Assembly (NCBI RefSeq): GCF_000689395.1
Contig: NZ_HG966617.1
Span: 754,753-818,752 of the forward strand
Source of the DNA: Candidatus Phaeomarinobacter ectocarpi
GTDB taxonomy: Bacteria; Pseudomonadota; Alphaproteobacteria; CGMCC-115125
Length of the DNA: 64,000 nt
Direction: 5' to 3'
Both the position numbers and the translations under genes were made by a program. Every line of letters begins with the position of its first letter. The first letter of the stretch is position 1. The notes beneath the pieces were generated by a model. It saw nothing but the letters and a program-made list of their open reading frames with translations, searched no databases and was not told the origin of the DNA. Shown here piece after piece: positions 44,590 through 54,304 of this stretch.

Positions 44590-45714
44590 TTAACCCGTCA
44601 CCGGCTGTGGCCGGTCTGCCTCATCCCAATCCTCGATTGTGATCATTGTCCTTATCATCGGGTCCAGCATCCCCAGTGCCATTGGGGTTTTAACGCCCGG
44701 CAGGACGAAGACATCGAAAAGCTCCCGGATCTCGCCTTCAAAGCGAATCCACTCAACGATATCGCCGGTTTGCGTGTCGACAATCAGGACGCCGCACCAT
44801 GGGTCTGCATCCCGCTTCTCAAGCGCCGCATCGAGCGCCAGGCCTGAAAAACTGCCGTCACGGGGCAGGGACAGGCCGACAAATGCAAAGCGGCCGTGAA
44901 ACGCCAGGCCGCGAAGAAATCCGGGCAGGAAAGCGACCGTGGTCAGCGCACCGCTGGCTTCGTCGACCGTGCACAGCTCACCATGACCGGAATTCAGAAC
45001 CCAGAGTCTTCCGTCATGCAGCCGCGGCGAGTGCGGCATGGACAGCTTCTGGGTCACAAACTCATTGCTGGCCACATCAATAATACAGCCGCCCTCGGCG
45101 CGACGGTCACGCCAGCCATTAATGATGTCGCTCTTGCACACAGCGGTCACATATTTCGGTGCGCCGTCGCTCATGGCCAGCCCGTTGAGATGGCAACGGT
45201 CTTCGGGTGCAAGGCGCGATATGAAATGCGGCTTCCAGATAGGCTTGAAGCTGTGGGTGACACTGGGCGTGGCAAGGCACGAGTACTTGGTATTCACGAA
45301 GATGACCCGACCGTCCCGGTCGATGCCGATCTCATGGGCATCGAGGTCGCCGGTTGTCTGCGCGTTGCGCGGCACATAATTCGCATCGAACTGGTCGATC
45401 ATCTGACCGGGCCCCAGAATGTTCTCCAACCGCCATATCTGGAACAGGTCGGCCAGAAATATCCGTTGGGAGTCGGCGGCAACGCCCATAGCCCGGTTGA
45501 AAACGCGCTCGTGAAAACTCACCACGTCGCCATCCTGATGGCCAATGAGGTAGAGCCGACCGGATTGATAGGACGTCAGCCCGAAACTCACCCCCTGCAT
45601 TGCCAGCCATGACGCCAGGCCCCGCGAGCATGAAATGGTCGTTTGTGGCGGGTTTGCGGCCTCCGCAGCGGCCGCGTCTACATCGGATGGAAGGGTTGTT
45701 GGGGCGTCGGACAT
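44590..45714 (-). CDS. TIGR03032-family protein
   Basis: A 374-aa protein from the ATG at 45714. The text GDLDAHEIGIDRDGRVIFVN, FISRLAPEDRCHLNGLAMSD and VLNSGHGELCTVDEASG is characteristic of the TIGR03032 family, which is predicted to be a beta-propeller-like protein of unknown function. It is divergent from the lipoprotein hydrolase gene at 45853; the 138-bp gap holds both promoters. Sulfotransferases and 2OG-oxygenase-like proteins are close neighbours here, which fits a modification cluster but does not prove one. Confidence 0.85.
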   Translation of the reverse strand: MSDAPTTLPSDVDAAAAEAANPPQTTISCSRGLASWLAMQGVSFGLTSYQSGRLYLIGHQDGDVVSFHERVFNRAMGVAADSQRIFLADLFQIWRLENILGPGQMIDQFDANYVPRNAQTTGDLDAHEIGIDRDGRVIFVNTKYSCLATPSVTHSFKPIWKPHFISRLAPEDRCHLNGLAMSDGAPKYVTAVCKSDIINGWRDRRAEGGCIIDVASNEFVTQKLSMPHSPRLHDGRLWVLNSGHGELCTVDEASGALTTVAFLPGFLRGLAFHGRFAFVGLSLPRDGSFSGLALDAALEKRDADPWCGVLIVDTQTGDIVEWIRFEGEIRELFDVFVLPGVKTPMALGMLDPMIRTMITIEDWDEADRPQPVTG

Positions 45715-45852
45715 GAGACTTGATCTGCGCCTTTGCAAAAGGGACGTGTCCCCAGTGGCGTGCAACAGATTTGCACAAATGTCGAGTTTCCACTGGACGT
45801 GTGGGCTTGCGTTCGCAAACACTGCGCTCTGGACGAAGGATCAATAAACGAA

Positions 45853-46716
45853 ATGCGTGCGGCCAAATCAATTGCTTTATCCATGTGCGCGGCGATGCTT
45901 GCCGCATGCACAAGCGTGCCTGACCTCGACACACGGCGTCAGGCAGCGTTGGCGTCCGCGCCCGGCGCACTGACCGAAATTATGATTCCCACACGGAGTT
46001 TTGATCTTGCAGCCTTCCTGCCAAGCGGATTTGCTCAGGCGGATTCCGGGGCCATTCTTACTGTCTATATCGAGGGAGACGGACTGGCCTGGATCACCCG
46101 TTCGCGTCCATCAGATGATCCCACCCCTGCCACACCATTGGTGATGGGCCTGATGAGCTCTGATGGCGCCATGCCGACTGCCTATCTGGCCCGACCGTGC
46201 CAGTATGTGGGGGCAGGAAGCCGGAACTGCGAGGCCGCCTATTGGACCAACAAGCGCTTTGCGCCTGAAGTCGTTGCGTCGATGAATGAAGCAATTTCCG
46301 CGTTGAAGGCCCGGACGCCCGGAGCGCAGACCATACGACTGATCGGCTTTTCGGGCGGCGGTGTGATTGCGGCTCTGATCGCAGCCCGCCGGCAGGATAT
46401 TGCTGGTCTTGTCACCATCGCCGCTCCCATGGATATCAACGCCTTCACCAGACATCATGGCGTATCAGGGCTGAGCGGGTCCCTTGATCCAGTCGCGGAC
46501 AAGGCTGTGCTGTCCGGTGTGCCGCAAATGCACTTTGTCGGTGGACAGGACGGGATCGTCCCTCGATCGATCGTCGACAGTTACCTCCGTTCCCTGGGTG
46601 CAACGCCTTGCGCCCGCCTCGTCATGGTCCCCGAGGCGTCTCATATCTCTGGGTGGCAAGATATTGGCTCGGTTATCCATAGTGCCGTTCCCAGATGTGA
46701 GGCTGAAGCAGCATGA
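45853..46716 (+). CDS. Alpha/beta-hydrolase lipoprotein
   Basis: A 287-aa protein from ATG 45853. The signal peptide ends in a lipobox (AAMLAACTSV), so it is probably a lipoprotein. The mature domain has LIGFSGGGVIAALIA (nucleophile elbow GFSGG, Ser near residue 160) and late HFVGGQDGIVP (Asp) and PEASHISGW (His), giving a complete Ser-Asp-His set. Likely esterase or lipase-like; substrate unknown. ATGA overlap with the next gene shows coupling to the 2OG-oxygenase-like gene. Confidence 0.82.
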   Translation: MRAAKSIALSMCAAMLAACTSVPDLDTRRQAALASAPGALTEIMIPTRSFDLAAFLPSGFAQADSGAILTVYIEGDGLAWITRSRPSDDPTPATPLVMGLMSSDGAMPTAYLARPCQYVGAGSRNCEAAYWTNKRFAPEVVASMNEAISALKARTPGAQTIRLIGFSGGGVIAALIAARRQDIAGLVTIAAPMDINAFTRHHGVSGLSGSLDPVADKAVLSGVPQMHFVGGQDGIVPRSIVDSYLRSLGATPCARLVMVPEASHISGWQDIGSVIHSAVPRCEAEAA

Positions 46717-47372
46717 CCAGGGACGCAGGGCCTCAAGGAAATGGTGATCAGCCGGCACAGAATGGCCTGCAACCTCAGGGCGTTTTTCAAACGCCGCTCT
46801 GGATACGCCGCGTGATTGACTTCGAGGCGCGCAATAAGGAGATCATGTCATACCTACCCGAACTTCAGCAGCATGACGGAGAGCAGCGCTCCAACATGGG
46901 GGGATGGCACAGCACGTCACAACTGCACCTCGACGAACGACTTGCGCCCATCCGTAAGATCATTGGCACCACATGTGTCCAATGCGCCATTGCGATGGAT
47001 TTCAATTTCGACGCCTACGATCTCGTCTTGAATGAAATGTGGATCAACGTGAACGGTCCGGGCCATAGCAACAAGGCGCATATCCACTCCGGCTCATTCC
47101 TGAGCGGGGCCTACTATGTTCAGGTGCCGGAGAACTCAGGCAATATCGAGATTTATGACCCGGTGATTGCCCGTGTCGCGTCTCCATATCCCGTCCGCAC
47201 TGAGTCCATTTCAAATGCAAATCATATTGCTCATCAATGCGCGGCAGGTGATTTGGTCATTTTTCCCGGCTGGTTGCAGCATGGCGTGCAAATGAATGAA
47301 AGCGATGCCGACCGCATCTCCATAAGTTTTAACATGGTCCATAGGCCAAAAACTCATCAGTCAACGGAGTAA
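46713..47372 (+). CDS. TIGR02466-like 2-oxoglutarate/Fe(II) oxygenase-family protein
   Basis: A 219-aa protein. The metal-binding pattern is visible as HIHSGSFLSGAYYVQVPENSG (first His), Asp in EIYDP and His in PGWLQHGV, with Arg in ADRISISFNM as the co-substrate contact. This is the arrangement of the TIGR02466 group. The ATG overlaps the hydrolase stop by 4 bp (ATGA), and the small membrane protein follows after 6 bp, so three genes form one unit. Reaction unknown; hydroxylation is expected. Confidence 0.82.
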   Translation: MTRDAGPQGNGDQPAQNGLQPQGVFQTPLWIRRVIDFEARNKEIMSYLPELQQHDGEQRSNMGGWHSTSQLHLDERLAPIRKIIGTTCVQCAIAMDFNFDAYDLVLNEMWINVNGPGHSNKAHIHSGSFLSGAYYVQVPENSGNIEIYDPVIARVASPYPVRTESISNANHIAHQCAAGDLVIFPGWLQHGVQMNESDADRISISFNMVHRPKTHQSTE

Positions 47373-47378
47373 CTTCTC

Positions 47379-47699
47379 ATGTCACCCTCAGACCCCGAGA
47401 CACCGCGGTCCTCTCTGGCAGGCTTGTGGCACGATTTGACCACGGCTCAGGCAGTCTTGTTGAGCACGGCCGCCATGGTCTTGCTCATTGGTGGTTTGTA
47501 TCTGACATCTCAGTCTCACCCAGGGCAGGGCCAGGAAAAGGCCTCGCAGCTAGACTACCTGCCCAATCCACAAGGGGGGATTTGGGTGCGCACAGACGCT
47601 GATCTTTATCTGTGTCGTGCCGTTGCGGATGCACCTGGTCAGTGCTTCAGCATGACAACGGACGCGCAACTCACCTACCCGGAGCTTGGCCTTCACTAA
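47379..47699 (+). CDS. Small single-span membrane protein
   Basis: A 106-aa protein with one membrane segment (AVLLSTAAMVLLIGGLYLTS, ~25-44) and a soluble C-terminal domain with two Cys (YLCRAVADAPGQCF) that may form a disulfide outside the cytoplasm. Family not recognised. It lies 6 bp after the 2OG-oxygenase-like gene and is probably co-transcribed. Confidence 0.6.
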   Translation: MSPSDPETPRSSLAGLWHDLTTAQAVLLSTAAMVLLIGGLYLTSQSHPGQGQEKASQLDYLPNPQGGIWVRTDADLYLCRAVADAPGQCFSMTTDAQLTYPELGLH

Positions 47700-47739
47700 A
47701 AGGAGTTCTGCCATTGGCGTGGCACCCGGCGGGGGATGG

Positions 47740-48240
47740 TCAGGACGATTGACGAAGATGCAAAGCATCAAGGGTTCGCGCAACCTGCTCCGGCAACGAG
47801 ACCGATGAGTCGGTCGCCGTAACGACACCCATATCCATCGCGGCCTTGAATCCCAGAGAGTTGGCCAGCGACGTAGGAATGACGAGGCCGCTAGGCATCT
47901 TGCTTTCTTGATCCCTGCCGTCTGCCCACCGCGCATAGCCGTCCCTGACAATAGCCGCCGGCATGCCGCTGCTTACAGCCACCTCCGCCCCGTCCATCAT
48001 GAATTGCAGGGGGATAACGCGAGCCGCATCCGCCCGTTTTGCAAGTTTGCCCGCTTTGTCAGCATCACCCACGAGACTATGTAGGAGCAGAAAGGCATCG
48101 GTATCTTCCGGGTCGCTTGAAAAAAGGCGTGCGTCAATACCGTGGCGGCTCAGTGCGTCCGCAAAGTGTGCGTAGGAGAGCGATCGGTTTGCGGAATCGC
48201 TGGCAACGATGAGCACCCTGGGCCGACTAGAATGGGACAA
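47740..48240 (-). CDS. Small cytosolic protein downstream of the exported operon
   Basis: A 166-aa protein if started at TTG 48240; a GTG at 48216 gives a protein starting VLIVASDSANRS. The start cannot be decided because the ribosome site lies inside the upstream gene. The product has an alternating alpha/beta pattern (RVLIVASDSANRSLSY, ARLFSSDPEDTDAFLLL, RVIPLQFMMDGAEVAV) that looks like a Rossmann- or TIR/flavodoxin-like fold, without a recognised motif. It overlaps the end of the 1348-aa gene and closes the VWA operon. An immunity or regulatory role is a possibility only from position. Confidence 0.5.
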   Translation of the reverse strand: MSHSSRPRVLIVASDSANRSLSYAHFADALSRHGIDARLFSSDPEDTDAFLLLHSLVGDADKAGKLAKRADAARVIPLQFMMDGAEVAVSSGMPAAIVRDGYARWADGRDQESKMPSGLVIPTSLANSLGFKAAMDMGVVTATDSSVSLPEQVARTLDALHLRQSS

Positions 48241-51200
48241 CTTCAAGCTCGATATTGAACAACCCAACCATCCTCGTATCCTCTGTAAAGCCGTGGCGTG
48301 CAAGAAACTGCGCCAGTGTTTCTGACCGTGCGTCGAAGAAATCGGACCATACACTGATTGGGTGTGGGGCATTCATACTGCTGGTTCCAATTTTGACAGT
48401 CGCCTTTTTTACGCGATAGCCAGCACCTGCCAGCACGCCCTCTGCATAGCGTGCTGAATGGGTCATCATGATCCAGCGAGACAGTTCCTCAGCGGGAACA
48501 TCTGCCAGCGGCGTGTTGGGCATGTGCAGTTTGCGCAGATACTCCAGTGTGGTGATGGTACGCACATTGGCAATGCCGGACATCACCGTTTTCTTGATGG
48601 CGCCGACCCCTTCAGTCCCGTACTGCACGCCAAGCTTATGCATCAGCCGCATTGTGAAGTACTGAATCGTCGGCACACCGCGCCCGGCATTGGGCACGGG
48701 AAGGATGTCATCGATCTTGCCACGGACGAAACCCGGCGTAACTTCAAATTGCCCGTCGATGACCGGCCCCTTTGGCCGCGGTGTCATCTCCGCTTTGGCA
48801 TAGGACATCTTGAATGTCCCATCAGACGGATCAAACGAACGAATGATTTCACCGGCTCGGCGGTCGGGATCATAGATTTTGTACCCACCATCTACGCCAT
48901 CAATTTCCAACTCCGACCGCCACCCGGCCTGCTCGAGCGCGTCACTGATCTGGCGGTCGGCTGGGTCAGCCTGCCTGAAGAAGTCCTCTCCAATTTCGCG
49001 GGGTCGACGCTTGTAAAGCGTCTCAACGGCCTTCTCAAATGCATCCGGTGACAATCCGGGATCGGACTCAAGGACTTCGCGTGCATAGCGGGCTTTGACC
49101 GGATCAGCATCGTCCAGCAGCCGCGCAATTCGGCTGCCTGCTTCCTCCATAAGGTCGAGAACGTCCGTCCGCGCCCGAGAGACCAAGCGGTCCGTCAGGG
49201 CACGACTTTCAGCTGAAAGGCCCGCTTCCCACGCAAAGGCATCATCACCCCGGCGGCCAGCGCCTTCGGCACTTTCAAGTACGGCATCATCAAGGCGCGA
49301 GAGCACCCCGGAGCTTGCGAGGTCATCAAGATAGGCGAAGATGTCGTCGGCACTGTCAGACAACGCGTCTGGCAATTCATCGAACCGCACGCCGCGCGTG
49401 GGTCGGGCAAGACCCGCATCAATCTCTGGATCACTCCCTCGCAGATTTGGAGGTGTAGTGGGCGCCTCGCCGGCGGCCTGCGCAACGCGGGCCCGCTCCA
49501 GTGTCTCTTCGAGTTCCTCAGCAACGGCTTTGGCGCGTGCCGGCACTGCGGCAGCGGCTTGCTCAATTTCAAGCCCTTCCGCCAGCGCCCGCCTGCCCCG
49601 CGCGATGCGGGTTATGCGCAGACCTTCTCCAAAGGCTTTGTAGATATCGGGTACATCAACGAGGATGCCGATTGAGGCAAACGCCACTGTTGGAAACAGC
49701 TTGCCCATGACGCTGGCCCAGCTGCGGCGGCGGGAGTCAGCCACTTGCAGTCTTTGCATGCCGATGACGTCCGCAGCCGCGAACGCAAAGTCGTATTCTG
49801 CGTCCCGGCCAAGCTTGTCTGAAATCTCCGCGTAGGTGGATGCCCCCACATCAATGATGTCGACGGCAAACGTCGCCACGATTGCTGCAGAAGATCCAGC
49901 CATGCCGCCCACAATGGCAACGGGAATGGTGGCGATTGCGACCGCCATGGCGGCCTCCCGCCGGTCGGCTTCTCCCAGCTGTTCACCGATGCGTACGGTA
50001 TCAGCCGCAAACTTCACTGTGTCTACGTGGCCGCGTGCGCGATAGTCAGGCGCCCAATAAAGCGGTTTATCCGCAGGGACCATGAGCTTGGTTTTGGCCA
50101 AGGCGGCGACCGCATCAAAGTCATGGCCTGTCAGCTTGAGCAGATCTTCGACATTACACTCGTCGATCTCCCGCGCGTCCTTCGCCGTCTTGAACATGAG
50201 ATCGATGTATTTCCGCAGTGCCTCGCGCGTGGCGCGCAGTGCCCATGCCTCGACATCACTGGTGCGTTTGTCATGGACATCACCAATGACGGACTTGTGG
50301 AATGACCAGTCGAATGCCGTGGGCTGGCCATCAATGCCCGTGACTTCGATGCGGGTGAGGGGCGATTGCCCCTGCAGGATGATCGGCTCCATGGCCCTTC
50401 GGAATGCGAGTATCTCCTCATCTGATTCAATTCGTGAGAAGCCTGTCCTGTTTCGATCCATCTGGCGCGCAAATGTATCTCGCATCAACATCATCGCGGC
50501 ATGCTGTGCGACCGTGACTTTACTCTCGAACGAGCCGGGTATCGGGAAGCGCGATCGACCTGAATTGATGAGCCACTCTGAGATCGTTGCAGCCTCAGAT
50601 CGTTCCGTCACAACACGGTCGGCATTCTCCACCCCGGCGCACGCGGCCGCTGACGCCAGCCAGGTGTTCCAGCTTCCTCCGACGGCTGTATCCGTTGGCG
50701 TATTGAAAATCGTCGCCTGCGTCATCGAAGGTGGAATTGAAATAATTCCGGGCGACGAGATCATCGCAAAAATGCGCGCACCCTGACCGCCGTGAATAAT
50801 GTGTGTTTTGGCACCGCCTTCGCCGGCTTGAATGGACTTGTCTGCCGCAACACGTGGATCGTTACGTATGAACTCGGTTCTGTAGATGCGTGGGTTTTCG
50901 GCGCTGCGTATCGCCGGAATGCCCTCGCCGTCGCCAATCAGCATGCCTTTCTTGGCGCTGGTGCTCAGTGAGGCGCCAGGCGCCACCGAAGCGACCACGA
51001 CGGGAATCTGGTCCACGGGCAATTTGTATTTGGTCTCAATCTCTATCCGGAAAATTTCGCCCGTATAAAGAATGCCGGTGGGTTCGTGTCGATCGCCAAG
51101 CCGCTCCACTTTGCGGACAATGCGGATGGTGGCGGTGTTGTCGCCGAACTGCAGAAGCCATGCGGCTTCCGAGCCGCCATATTTGAACGTCTGCCAACCT

Positions 51201-52273
51201 GGAATGACTTTTTCATCTATGGTTGCCCGAAGAATAACAGCGTCGAGTTCGTCAACATTGCCTGCCTGAGACTCGTCCAATCGGTCTTTCACGATCTTCC
51301 GACCACGGACAAAGTCGTCCATGTTGTGGTCGTCTTCGGCAACCTCGCGCCGGTACCCTTCACGCGCAGCTTCACGGGATTCATAGTCTGACAGGCGGGC
51401 AATCTCACTATAGGTAACGCCGGGAGAGCCACCTTTGATCTCTATCGAGCGGCTCCAGTCACGCGGCAGGTCTCGCCCAAATACAAACAGCGTGCGCATC
51501 TTGCCCAGGTCTTCACCCCCTGGACGGAACGGGTAGCTGTAGTAGGGCAGGTTGGTCCCGTCGGAGAACATTTCCTTTGCCAACTGGTCCTGGATTGGAA
51601 CCACGCCAAAAACCTTGGGCTCGTGGCGCTGCCAGGATTCACGACCAGACGCCCACCAGACGCCGTCGTCGTCCTGCTCCAGGCCCCCGGCGCGGCCGCG
51701 TCCATCCTCCGCGCGACCGAGGAAGGGATGCACCCGGTAGCGCCAGTGGCCAACGAGTGCGGTCTCGCTGGTCGGTTTGAGCCGGACCTCAATAAAATCC
51801 AGATCGGTCTCGGGCATGGGCGCAATCTGTGCCTCGACCTCCTCGGTGCCGCCTTTGAGTGTGATGCTTGTAATTTCCGGTGCACCGACGGCAATCATTT
51901 CTTCGGGGAAACCTTCACCGGTCTTGCGCGCGCCCTCAGGGCTGGGACCCATGAATGTCAGGACCAGCTCATCGCCCTCAATTGCTGCGCTATATGCAGT
52001 TTTTGGTGTCTGTTGTCCGTTCTTTGGATCAACCAGAGTAATGGTGACGGTCTGATCTTCGACTTTGGCCTCACCGGCGACGCCGCCAAGGTCATCATCC
52101 AGGTAGAAGATCTTCCAGCTGCCCTCGAGCAGTTCCCAGGTGAGGTGTGTTGAGGTTTCCTCGCCAAAGTCAAACCACTGAGCTGATGCACTGGGGAGGT
52201 TCAGCAGGAGGAAAGCTGCAACGCCCATCAGCCACGCCGACCAGGCAGGACGAAATTTGTAGTGCCAGCTCAT
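48227..52273 (-). CDS. Giant exported protein (1348 aa), VWA operon gene 3
   Basis: A signal peptide (SAWLMGVAAFLLLNLPSASAQ, cleavage ~32) precedes a large protein. Residues ~35-560 are mixed beta-rich, ~570-760 helical, ~800-880 hydrophobic and Gly/Ala-rich (AVAIATIPVAIVGGMAGSSA) which could insert in a membrane, ~930-1100 helical and acidic, and the last ~200 form a compact domain (KMSYAKAEMTPRP; LMHKLGVQYGTEGVGAIKKT; LEYLRKLHMPNTP). The layout, with a long exported body, hydrophobic module and separate C-terminal domain, resembles polymorphic toxins, but no known toxin fold is recognised. The start overlaps the previous gene's stop (ATGA). Confidence 0.65.
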   Translation of the reverse strand: MSWHYKFRPAWSAWLMGVAAFLLLNLPSASAQWFDFGEETSTHLTWELLEGSWKIFYLDDDLGGVAGEAKVEDQTVTITLVDPKNGQQTPKTAYSAAIEGDELVLTFMGPSPEGARKTGEGFPEEMIAVGAPEITSITLKGGTEEVEAQIAPMPETDLDFIEVRLKPTSETALVGHWRYRVHPFLGRAEDGRGRAGGLEQDDDGVWWASGRESWQRHEPKVFGVVPIQDQLAKEMFSDGTNLPYYSYPFRPGGEDLGKMRTLFVFGRDLPRDWSRSIEIKGGSPGVTYSEIARLSDYESREAAREGYRREVAEDDHNMDDFVRGRKIVKDRLDESQAGNVDELDAVILRATIDEKVIPGWQTFKYGGSEAAWLLQFGDNTATIRIVRKVERLGDRHEPTGILYTGEIFRIEIETKYKLPVDQIPVVVASVAPGASLSTSAKKGMLIGDGEGIPAIRSAENPRIYRTEFIRNDPRVAADKSIQAGEGGAKTHIIHGGQGARIFAMISSPGIISIPPSMTQATIFNTPTDTAVGGSWNTWLASAAACAGVENADRVVTERSEAATISEWLINSGRSRFPIPGSFESKVTVAQHAAMMLMRDTFARQMDRNRTGFSRIESDEEILAFRRAMEPIILQGQSPLTRIEVTGIDGQPTAFDWSFHKSVIGDVHDKRTSDVEAWALRATREALRKYIDLMFKTAKDAREIDECNVEDLLKLTGHDFDAVAALAKTKLMVPADKPLYWAPDYRARGHVDTVKFAADTVRIGEQLGEADRREAAMAVAIATIPVAIVGGMAGSSAAIVATFAVDIIDVGASTYAEISDKLGRDAEYDFAFAAADVIGMQRLQVADSRRRSWASVMGKLFPTVAFASIGILVDVPDIYKAFGEGLRITRIARGRRALAEGLEIEQAAAAVPARAKAVAEELEETLERARVAQAAGEAPTTPPNLRGSDPEIDAGLARPTRGVRFDELPDALSDSADDIFAYLDDLASSGVLSRLDDAVLESAEGAGRRGDDAFAWEAGLSAESRALTDRLVSRARTDVLDLMEEAGSRIARLLDDADPVKARYAREVLESDPGLSPDAFEKAVETLYKRRPREIGEDFFRQADPADRQISDALEQAGWRSELEIDGVDGGYKIYDPDRRAGEIIRSFDPSDGTFKMSYAKAEMTPRPKGPVIDGQFEVTPGFVRGKIDDILPVPNAGRGVPTIQYFTMRLMHKLGVQYGTEGVGAIKKTVMSGIANVRTITTLEYLRKLHMPNTPLADVPAEELSRWIMMTHSARYAEGVLAGAGYRVKKATVKIGTSSMNAPHPISVWSDFFDARSETLAQFLARHGFTEDTRMVGLFNIELEVVPF

Positions 52274-54222
52274 CGCGAAGCCTCCGCACCCGCCACCGAT
52301 GCTTCAGCATGGGCCACGTCCCACATCAGATAGAGAATGTCGCTCCGCAGTACCGTGCGGTCTTCCTCCGTTGGATAGAGCAGAACGTCATGTGGACGCT
52401 CACCGCCATAGTCTATTTCCAGGTTGTAGACCTGACGGGCGGCAGGCAGCTCCAGTCGGCCTTCAACCGCGAACGGTGACCCATAGTCCAAAGGATCGCT
52501 CAGCGGTTCATAATCACCGGTCCCGTTCGGTCGAACAAAACGAGCAACGATCTCGGGCGGTTTTGGCGCCCATATGTCGCCATCATGACTGAGCGACCAG
52601 ACCACATTATGCGTCTGTCGCTCGTCAGTAATGTTCCGGGCGTTCGAGTCCGGGTTCACGTCAATTTTGTAGTGTTCGGATGTGATGTTGACGCGCCCCT
52701 TTATTACCTCCCCGGTACCGGCCGCATGGACGATGGTGCGACGCCAAAACAGGTCATCCTCTCTGCGGTATGAAATGCGTTCGCGCGTCGCAGAGCCAGG
52801 ACTGAAACTATGCTGGGCGTCGAAGTTGTTTATGTCCTTTTTGCCTGGATAGTATGGTTCTTTTGGAATCTCGCCAGGTTCATTGGTGATGCCGAACATC
52901 GCCATATCGATCATGACCAGCGTGTCTGTTTCCAGCGGCGGTAGCTGAAGTGGCGTTGTTGCGTTGAAGTAGGGCGTGCCTGAACCATCCACGAGCCGCC
53001 CACCTTCCTCCCGCATCACTGCAAACTGGTTTCGCAGTCCATCCGGAATCTGGTCTTCAGAAGTTGCCCAAACAGATGCATCAGCCTCATACGGACCGAT
53101 CCACCATGCAACTCGTGCGATTTCATACAGGGCTGCAAGAAAAGGGTCGCGGACATTGTTGTGATACAGCCCGGGCACCAAGACCAGCATGCTTTCAAGG
53201 TGCTCTGGAAGATCGACACCAGTGAGATCCAGTGTCATGCCGCGCTTGATCTCTTCGTATTCCTCGATAAGAACGGCAACCCGCGCCATGTCTTCAGGAA
53301 CGAAGCGCCACACGACAGCGGAGTAGGTTCGATGTGGGCCATTGTCGAGCGCATCGAACTCTTGTGAATTTACTCGCGGCATCTCCGTGGTACTGCTAAC
53401 CGGATCCTCCCAAGAGCCGGTAAAGTCCGAGGAAAAAGTGCCGCCCTCAAGATGTACCAATGTGTCGGAAGAAACGGGCTTTGTGTTGGCTGGGTCGTAG
53501 TCTCGGTCCTCGATCACCGTGTAGAACTGCAGTCCCTGCAAGACCCGGATAAGCAACTCTGCGTCTTCCGAACGTGACTTCATGTAATCGATGACGACTT
53601 GGGCCTCTTCGGCAATAGGTTCGTACGACTCTTTCGTTTTTATGTTCTCTAGCCATGTCGCAATTGAGTTCTGCCAAAGTGCAAGTTGAACGCTTATGCC
53701 GTCGTGACCGTAACCATCGTAACTGTCATAGGTGGCCAAACGTACAGAAACCGAAGCAGGCCCGTAGTGCCACTCATCGTGTGTGTTGTTCCAGCGATCT
53801 CTTGAGGGGTCTTCCCAGCGGTAAATGCTGTGCCCTGTTCGCGTCTTGTGGATTGTAAGAACCCAGGAATCTTCAGCATTCGGAAGAATGCGTTCATAAG
53901 CTTCCGTCAGCCAATCCGTGTCAGCCCTTTCTGGTTGGCTGGCCTCACTGCGAAAGACGTCACGTGGTAGACGCTCCGCCTCTGCATTGTCAGGCGGATC
54001 AGGGAGGTCCGGTATGTCGAGCTCCGGAAGCGCAATGTCAAGCGCCTCGAAGACCGGCATTTCAAAGTCCGGAACTTCAAATGTCGGTGCCTCAAAAACC
54101 TCAGGTTCAAACGTCTCTGGTTCAGAACTTCCCGGTTGCGGGTCTTGAGCCGCAGCATGAGACGACAGAACCAGAAGGGCTACCCCACCCAGAGCACCCA
54201 TCAAGCCGTGCCTGTAATTCAT
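52270..54222 (-). CDS. Exported protein with acidic Phe-Glu-Val-Pro repeats, VWA operon gene 2
   Basis: A 650-aa protein from the ATG at 54222 (GGGAGCGG site 5 bp upstream); an in-frame start at 54267 lacks this. A signal peptide ends near HAAAQ. Residues ~38-85 repeat a five-residue pattern (FEPEVFEAPTFEVPDFEMPV), then a body of ~570 residues that is largely beta-rich and hydrophilic. Family not recognised. It is coupled to the 1348-aa gene by an ATGA overlap and follows the VWA gene after 82 bp. Confidence 0.65.
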   Translation of the reverse strand: MNYRHGLMGALGGVALLVLSSHAAAQDPQPGSSEPETFEPEVFEAPTFEVPDFEMPVFEALDIALPELDIPDLPDPPDNAEAERLPRDVFRSEASQPERADTDWLTEAYERILPNAEDSWVLTIHKTRTGHSIYRWEDPSRDRWNNTHDEWHYGPASVSVRLATYDSYDGYGHDGISVQLALWQNSIATWLENIKTKESYEPIAEEAQVVIDYMKSRSEDAELLIRVLQGLQFYTVIEDRDYDPANTKPVSSDTLVHLEGGTFSSDFTGSWEDPVSSTTEMPRVNSQEFDALDNGPHRTYSAVVWRFVPEDMARVAVLIEEYEEIKRGMTLDLTGVDLPEHLESMLVLVPGLYHNNVRDPFLAALYEIARVAWWIGPYEADASVWATSEDQIPDGLRNQFAVMREEGGRLVDGSGTPYFNATTPLQLPPLETDTLVMIDMAMFGITNEPGEIPKEPYYPGKKDINNFDAQHSFSPGSATRERISYRREDDLFWRRTIVHAAGTGEVIKGRVNITSEHYKIDVNPDSNARNITDERQTHNVVWSLSHDGDIWAPKPPEIVARFVRPNGTGDYEPLSDPLDYGSPFAVEGRLELPAARQVYNLEIDYGGERPHDVLLYPTEEDRTVLRSDILYLMWDVAHAEASVAGAEASR

Positions 54223-54304
54223 AGCCGCTCCCTGTTTGTCAAAGAGGCAGCAGAGGCCGCAACGCATTCCGCCGCGCGTGGTTCTTGCCTTATCTCAACT
54301 CACG

